Below, piece after piece: positions 44,501-47,907 of a DNA stretch of 47,907 nt. A model generated the notes under the pieces. It was not told the origin of the DNA and did not search any database. It saw only the letters and a program-made list of their open reading frames with translations. Positions within the stretch are counted from its first letter, which is position 1. Every line of letters starts with the position of its first letter. The DNA is taken from the NCBI RefSeq assembly GCF_030684035.1, contig NZ_JAUXPI010000052.1, positions 1 to 47,907 on the forward strand, given 5' to 3'. The translations under genes and the position numbers were made by a program. The stretch is from Phaeovulum sp. GTDB taxonomy: Bacteria; Pseudomonadota; Alphaproteobacteria; Rhodobacterales; Rhodobacteraceae.

Positions 44501-44850
44501 AGCCGGGCACCCACGATCAGCTTCGGCAGGCGCGGCAGGGGCGGGGCGGGCAGCTCCGGCCCCTCGATCCGCCGCCGGGACGAAGGGTCAACCCGAAGGG
44601 ACGAACGGATGCGCAGCGGCTGTTCGGAATCCGCGCGCAGGTTGCGCAGCGCCGACCAGGCCCGCACCACCCCCGCCAGCGAATTGCGGTCGGTGATGGC
44701 GATGGCGGCCAGGCCCAGTTCGACAGCGCGCAGCACCAGTTCCTCGGGGTGCGAGGCCCCCCTGAGGAAGGTGAAATTCGAGGTCACGCACAATTCGGCA
44801 TAGGCTGGGGGCGTGAGCGGAACATCCGGGGCCGCAGCGGGGTCAGTCAT
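41509..44850 (-). CDS. dnaE2: Error-prone DNA polymerase DnaE2 (ImuC)
   Basis: The 1113-residue protein is the C-family translesion polymerase that works with ImuA and ImuB in damage-induced mutagenesis. The N-terminal PHP domain (about 10-100, SNFTFLRGASHPEELV and AITDRNSLAG) is followed by the polymerase core with the catalytic DIDVDFEHERR, KVDVLSLGMLT and PGPIQGGMVKPYIRRR segments, a helix-hairpin-helix region and a C-terminal OB fold (VVWPRVYERFRR, RLLRVTGRLEREG). I start it at the ATG overlapping the ImuB stop codon (ATGA). It is the last gene of the minus-strand mutasome operon. Confidence 0.96.
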   Translation of the reverse strand: MTDPAAAPDVPLTPPAYAELCVTSNFTFLRGASHPEELVLRAVELGLAAIAITDRNSLAGVVRAWSALRNLRADSEQPLRIRSSLRVDPSSRRRIEGPELPAPPLPRLPKLIVGARLVLTDCPVDWIALPADRAAYHRLARLLTLGKRRAEKGACHLTPDDLARGCTGMILIALPPADLAQALAPLTSLRRCYPGHVFLGAAPRYDGSDQAWFDACANLALRAGTPMVAVGDVLMHRAARRPLADVLTCLRKGITIDAIGTRALPNAERRLKGADDMARLYRNHPAAIRRTLEIAGRCGFDLGELSYEYPDEVASGEVPQDRLERLARAGLARRYPQGTPPRALGLMAKELTLVADLDYAAYFLTVHDIVAEARARGILCQGRGSAANSILCYLLGITDVSPEMIGMVVERFISRHRAEPPDIDVDFEHERREEVIQWIYERYGRERAGLCATVIHFRSRAAIREVGKVMGLSADVTAALSGQIWGMSNGGADPDRIRELGLDPRDRRLSQTLRLIREIIGFPRHLSQHVGGFIITRGRLDELCPIENATMARRTCIEWDKDDIDALGILKVDVLSLGMLTCIRKALTLLESHEGLRHTLATIPQEDTATYDMLCRADAVGVFQVESRAQMNFLPRMRPRTFYDLVIEVAIVRPGPIQGGMVKPYIRRRQGLEAPEPLGPALEGVLQKTLGVPLFQEQAMQIAVVGAGYTAEEADHLRRALATFRRMGTIGQHRDRFIDGMQANGYPYEIAAACFAQIEGFAEYGFPESHAAAFAMLTYVSSWLKCHHPAVFACALLNSQPMGFYAPAQIVRDARDHGVEVRPICVNRSDWDNTLERRGDGVLALRLGFRQIKGFREEDASRIVAARDNGYPDPESLCLRARIAPAVLERLAEADAFAGLGLTRRDALWAVRAIRAPVALPLFGPDGEGLREPAMTLPTMHLGEEVVEDYLALRLSLRAHPMELLRPALPGLTPHDRLATVPPARISVCGLVITRQRPGTASGVIFLTLEDETGVSNVVVWPRVYERFRRIVMGGRLLRVTGRLEREGIVVHLIADLIEDLSPRLSELGHPMDGAVGITNPAADEAPRPPRHPPRARHPREQAKRLFPSRDFH

Positions 44851-46307
44851 GCGAATTCCCCCTGCACATACCAGCCGGGGTTCTGCGGCGTGTGGAACAG
44901 CCACAGCCTGCGCCCCTGCCGGGTGTCGATGCGCCAGTAATCCCGAACCCCGCTGCGCCAGCCCTCATCCGCCAGCCACCATTCGGGGGCGATGCGCTCG
45001 GGCCCGGTGGCGCGCGCCGCGTGCAGCTCCATGCGCCGCCAGTGAAACCGCGCGGGCGGCGCGCTGCCGGTGACGGTGATCGGCTCGGGCGGGAACAGGC
45101 GCAGCGGTCGGGGCGGGCTGCCGCGCCAGCCGCTCTCGGGCGCGCTATAAGCGGCAGGGACGATCAGGAAGCTGCGTTCCGGGATATGGCTGTCGGCGGG
45201 CAGGAAGCGCTGCACATTCTCCAGCCCGATCCGGGCACCGATCCGGGTGATCAGATCGGTCAGCCGGTCGACATGTTGCGGTGTGGCACCCAGCCCGGTC
45301 TGCTGTGCGGGTAACGGTTCGACCAGCGTGGCCTCCAGCCGGATCTGGTCGATGCCGAAGCCGGCGTCCACCTCGGCCAGACCGCGCTCGAAAAGCGGCA
45401 GTATCCGCTCTGGCGCGCGCAGCGGGGCGGCAAGGCGAAGTTCGACCTGCTGACTGGCGCGATCAACCCGGAACAGGGTCAGCACCAGCCGCCGCGCGCC
45501 GGCGTTCTGTGCCTGTAGCTTCGCGCACAATGCGCCAAGCAGGCGTTCGGTTGCGGCCATGGCATCGGCTAGCAGTCCAACAGGTTCGGACAGGGTCAGC
45601 CGCACCCCGTAATGCGGCGGCTCGGGCGCGGGGGTAATCGGTTCGTCCTGCCGACCTAGCGCCTGATCCAGCCGCAGCAGCAGCTCCGGCCCGAAACGCC
45701 GGGCCAGCGGCGCGCGTGGTGCCCCGGCCAGATCGCCAATCCGGCGCAAGCCCATCCGTTCGAGCGCGGTGCAGGTATCGCCATCCAGCCGCAGCGCCGT
45801 CACCGGCAGGCTGTCGAGCGGCTGATCGGGGGTGCCGCAATGCGCCCGCGCCCAAGCCGCGCCGCGCGTCGCCCCCAGCCCCAGCCGCAGGTCCAGCCCC
45901 GCCCGCGCCGCGCGCGCGCGCATGTCCGCCAGCATCGCCGCCTCGCCGCCCCATAGATGGGCCGCACCCGTTACATCCAGCACCAGCCCGTCGGCACCCT
46001 CAATGCCGACCCAGGGGCACCAGCGAATGGCCCAGCGCCGCAGCGTGGCGAGAAAACGCGCATCGGCCTCGGGGGTGGCCGGGCGACTGATCAGATCGGG
46101 GCAGAAGGCACGGGCATCGGCCAGCCCCATGCCCCGGTGCAGCCCGGCGCGTTCGGCCTGCGCGTTCAGGCAGTGGAGCCGTTCGGCATTGCCCTGCCGC
46201 GCCACCAGGGCGAAAGCGCCGTCAATCGGGCAGGCCCGCAGAACCCGGTTGCTCGCCAGCCGGGGAAACCACATGCAGACGATGCGCCTGTTCATCCCAT
46301 CGAACAT
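44847..46307 (-). CDS. imuB: ImuB, Y-family polymerase-like mutasome protein
   Basis: The 486-residue protein is an inactive Y-family polymerase homologue that bridges ImuA and DnaE2 and binds the beta clamp. The start RRIVCMWFPRLASNR is typical, with FALVARQGNAERLHCLNAQAERAGLHRGMGLADARA following, and WVGIEGADGLVLDVTGAAHLWGG where catalytic polymerases carry a D-E pair. The little-finger region and a long C-terminal tail (about 360-486) follow. The start overlaps the 3' end of imuA by 86 bases; a downstream ATG (46295) would shorten the overlap to 74. It overlaps dnaE2 by ATGA. Confidence 0.93.
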   Translation of the reverse strand: MFDGMNRRIVCMWFPRLASNRVLRACPIDGAFALVARQGNAERLHCLNAQAERAGLHRGMGLADARAFCPDLISRPATPEADARFLATLRRWAIRWCPWVGIEGADGLVLDVTGAAHLWGGEAAMLADMRARAARAGLDLRLGLGATRGAAWARAHCGTPDQPLDSLPVTALRLDGDTCTALERMGLRRIGDLAGAPRAPLARRFGPELLLRLDQALGRQDEPITPAPEPPHYGVRLTLSEPVGLLADAMAATERLLGALCAKLQAQNAGARRLVLTLFRVDRASQQVELRLAAPLRAPERILPLFERGLAEVDAGFGIDQIRLEATLVEPLPAQQTGLGATPQHVDRLTDLITRIGARIGLENVQRFLPADSHIPERSFLIVPAAYSAPESGWRGSPPRPLRLFPPEPITVTGSAPPARFHWRRMELHAARATGPERIAPEWWLADEGWRSGVRDYWRIDTRQGRRLWLFHTPQNPGWYVQGEFA

Positions 46308-46803
46308 GCCAGGTTCCAGTTGTTCCTAATTTGTTCTTGATAATCTCCCAACGCATCAGTGTCGAGTCTCCCTCACCCGGAACGGGTGCCACGCGCCAGC
46401 GGGTCTCGGCAGCGTTCGAGCCCATCCCCTCGGGAATCAGGCAAAGCCCGGTGCCGCCACCTGCCCGCGCTGCCAGTTGCAGCCGCCGCCCCTCGCGCAG
46501 ATCAAGCGCGTTTGCAACCTCGATCACGACCAGCCCCACGGCACCATCCTTCAATGCCTCTTCGGCCACGGCCAGGCTATCTGCCTGACTGCCCGCGCGC
46601 GCCAGCAGCAGCCGGGCCGGGTCGAAAAACGCCACCAGCGCGGGCGGATGCAGGGTTGCGGGCAGCCAGCCTTCATATATCCAAAGGATATTGCCGGGGG
46701 TCCGCGCCGCCGTGATCACCGCAAACGTTGTTGCGGCGGGGCCGCACGCTTCATGGACACGGGCCGCACGCAGGGGGAACGAGGGGAGCAATTCACGAGA
46801 CAT
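46222..46803 (-). CDS. imuA: ImuA, RecA-like mutasome protein
   Basis: The 193-residue protein is a short RecA-like protein, first gene of the imuA-imuB-dnaE2 operon. It starts MSRELLPSFPLRAARVHEACG and has WIYEGWLPATLHPPAL, AVAEEALKDGAVGLVVIEV and LRLIP-like CLIPEGMG segments typical of ImuA, followed by WRVAPVPGEG and a basic WHVRWDEQAHR tail. The canonical Walker A of RecA is not kept. No GTTC-N7-GTTC LexA box is visible in the 146 bases upstream, so SOS control is not supported by the sequence here. The overlap with imuB is unusually long. Confidence 0.9.
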   Translation of the reverse strand: MSRELLPSFPLRAARVHEACGPAATTFAVITAARTPGNILWIYEGWLPATLHPPALVAFFDPARLLLARAGSQADSLAVAEEALKDGAVGLVVIEVANALDLREGRRLQLAARAGGGTGLCLIPEGMGSNAAETRWRVAPVPGEGDSTLMRWEIIKNKLGTTGTWHVRWDEQAHRLHVVSPAGEQPGSAGLPD

Positions 46804-46949
46804 GCCAGGAGTGTATGGCACGGGCGCAGAGGTTTTAAACCACCGAAGGGCGGGACAAGCACGAGAGAATCCCAGGCGAAGGTTGACCCGATCGGAAGCC
46901 ACCCTTTTCGAGACGTGACAAGCTGGCCAGAGCCACGTCTGAGGGCAAG

Positions 46950-47907
46950 TCAGCTGTCTTGCTGGCCCGCCCTGATGGTTGCAGTATCTGTTTCGAACAC
47001 CAGTTCGGGCAAGACCACTTCCCACGCATCGCGGCGAAGGAGGTGGTGATAGTCCTCGTCCCCGTCCTCGCGCCGCCAGGTCAGAATGGCAGTGACCTCG
47101 CCGCGCAGAAAGGCCGTGCCTTCAGGCGGGGCGAAGGCGCGGGACAGGCGGGCAAGTGTTTGGCCCTGCGCGTTGTCGATCCGCCATCGGTCGCCGTCGC
47201 GGATCAGGTGAACGGCGTCGCCGGGGCGCGCCGTGGCGATAGCGGCAAGCGACGGATCACCCGGACGCAAACGACCGGCAAAGGACAGGTCCACCAGCTT
47301 TGGGTCAGGCGGCACATAGCGCAGGCGGGCGCGCGGAAGGGCGGCGGTATCGGGAATGATGCGGCGGGACAGGACCGCATCGCCTTGGCGGACAAACGCG
47401 TGGGGGCCGTCAGTGAGGATGGTCAGCGCCGCCCGCGCCCGGGTCATGGCGACATAGAACAGGCGGCGGGGGGCATCCGTATCCTCACCACGCGAAGGGC
47501 GTTACCAGCCGCCGTTCATGATGGCGACATGGTCGAACTCCAGCCCCTTGGCGCGGTGGGCGGTCATGAGCAGAAGCCCTCGCTGTTCGCCCCGCACATC
47601 CCGAGCCCATTCGCCGAACCACTGCACGAGGTCAGGCACCGGGGCGGCCTTTTCGACCAGTTCCCGCGCCAGGGTGCCGATGCCTTCGCCGATCAGGTCG
47701 GTCCAGCGGGATTGGGATTGGGCGTTCAGGATGGCGACCAGATCAGGAATCGTCAGCAACCGCGTCCGATCCGCCAACAGGGCGCGGATGAAGCCCTGCA
47801 TCTCGCGCAGGCGCCAGAGGCTGGGCAGGGTTTCGTTGGCCATGTCGATGGGAATGCCCAGCGCCTCGGCATAAGCGCGCACCGGTTCCAGCCGCCGCCA
47901 GTCGCGG
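46950..47907 (-). pseudogene. UvrD/Rep-like DNA helicase, C-terminal part, interrupted by an in-frame stop
   Basis: The frame enters from the right edge of the window and reads through the SF1 helicase C-terminal domain (LLLMTAHRAKGLEFDHVAIMNGGW, motif V type), then meets TAA at 47504-47502. Immediately after, in the same frame, RPSRGEDTDAPRRLFYVAMTRARAAL continues motif VI, and the rest runs to a TGA at 46950. The conserved order of these motifs on both sides shows that one codon (probably GAA or GAG for Glu) changed to TAA. No frameshift is needed. The N-terminal helicase motifs lie outside the window. It may be a real pseudogene, a sequencing error, or two separate fragments. Confidence 0.75.

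Noticed and set aside
46804-46949. LexA box upstream of imuA
   Set aside because: No GTTC-N7-GTTC or GTTC-N7-GATC match was found on either strand.
47502-47504. Programmed readthrough or recoding of the helicase stop codon
   Set aside because: The codon is TAA, not the TGA used for selenocysteine, and no recoding structure is evident. A nonsense mutation or sequence error is simpler.

Overview
The window is GC-rich, densely packed bacterial chromosome with strong GGAGG-type ribosome binding sites. Its gene content points to the Rhodobacteraceae (Alphaproteobacteria): an EcfG-like sigma factor, a MocR/DUF1127 divergent pair, an imuA-imuB-dnaE2 mutasome and homologues of the Rhodobacter capsulatus gene transfer agent (GTA) head spike. 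This placement is inferred from recognised families, not from a database search. I see no rRNA, CRISPR array, insertion sequence or complete prophage. One tRNA, tRNA-Gln(UUG), is present.

Layout. (1) 175-4488, minus strand: a polyamine-type ABC importer (two permeases and an ATPase, no binding protein in view) below a MocR-type regulator; a DUF1127 gene diverges from the regulator across an intergenic region with repeated TGTATC boxes. (2) 4828-15580: an envelope and stress block with an OmpA-like lipoprotein, a 1328-residue CheB-CheR-PAS-kinase-REC-REC-LuxR fusion, small stress-type proteins (DUF1344-like, DUF3309, DUF883/YqjD-like, a YqjE-like membrane protein), an EcfG-like sigma factor, an SH3/DUF1236 protein and a large Ala-rich OmpA protein. 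The last two diverge from a pair of GGAAC-N16/17-TGTT promoter-like sites. (3) 15599-22755, minus strand: a surface polysaccharide operon (flippase, 33-codon ORF, F420-hydrogenase-beta-like protein, polymerase/ligase, GT2, pyruvyl transferase family, WecG/TagA). (4) 23007-24441, minus strand: three ATGA-coupled genes resembling the GTA head-spike base and fibre plus an unknown, closed by a strong terminator just upstream of the polysaccharide operon. (5) 24725-28716: moaA, a universal stress protein and two M20 metallohydrolases. (6) 28933-34734, plus strand: a complete five-gene Opp/Dpp peptide importer. (7) 34765-40684: an SseB-family protein, NhaA, KpsT and KpsE-like capsule export proteins, and a YhiN-type flavoprotein. 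(8) 40785-47907: tRNA-Gln, about 650 bases without a supported gene, then on the minus strand dnaE2, imuB, imuA and the end of a UvrD/Rep-like helicase interrupted by an in-frame TAA.

How the parts fit. The peptide importer beside two M20 hydrolases suggests uptake and deacylation of peptides or N-acyl amino acids. The polysaccharide operon, the KpsT/KpsE pair and the head-spike module all concern the cell surface. In R. capsulatus the GTA head spikes bind the capsule, so the neighbourhood of spike genes and a polysaccharide operon is the most interesting feature of the window. The stress block joins a sigma factor, two candidate target promoters and a one-polypeptide sensor-regulator.
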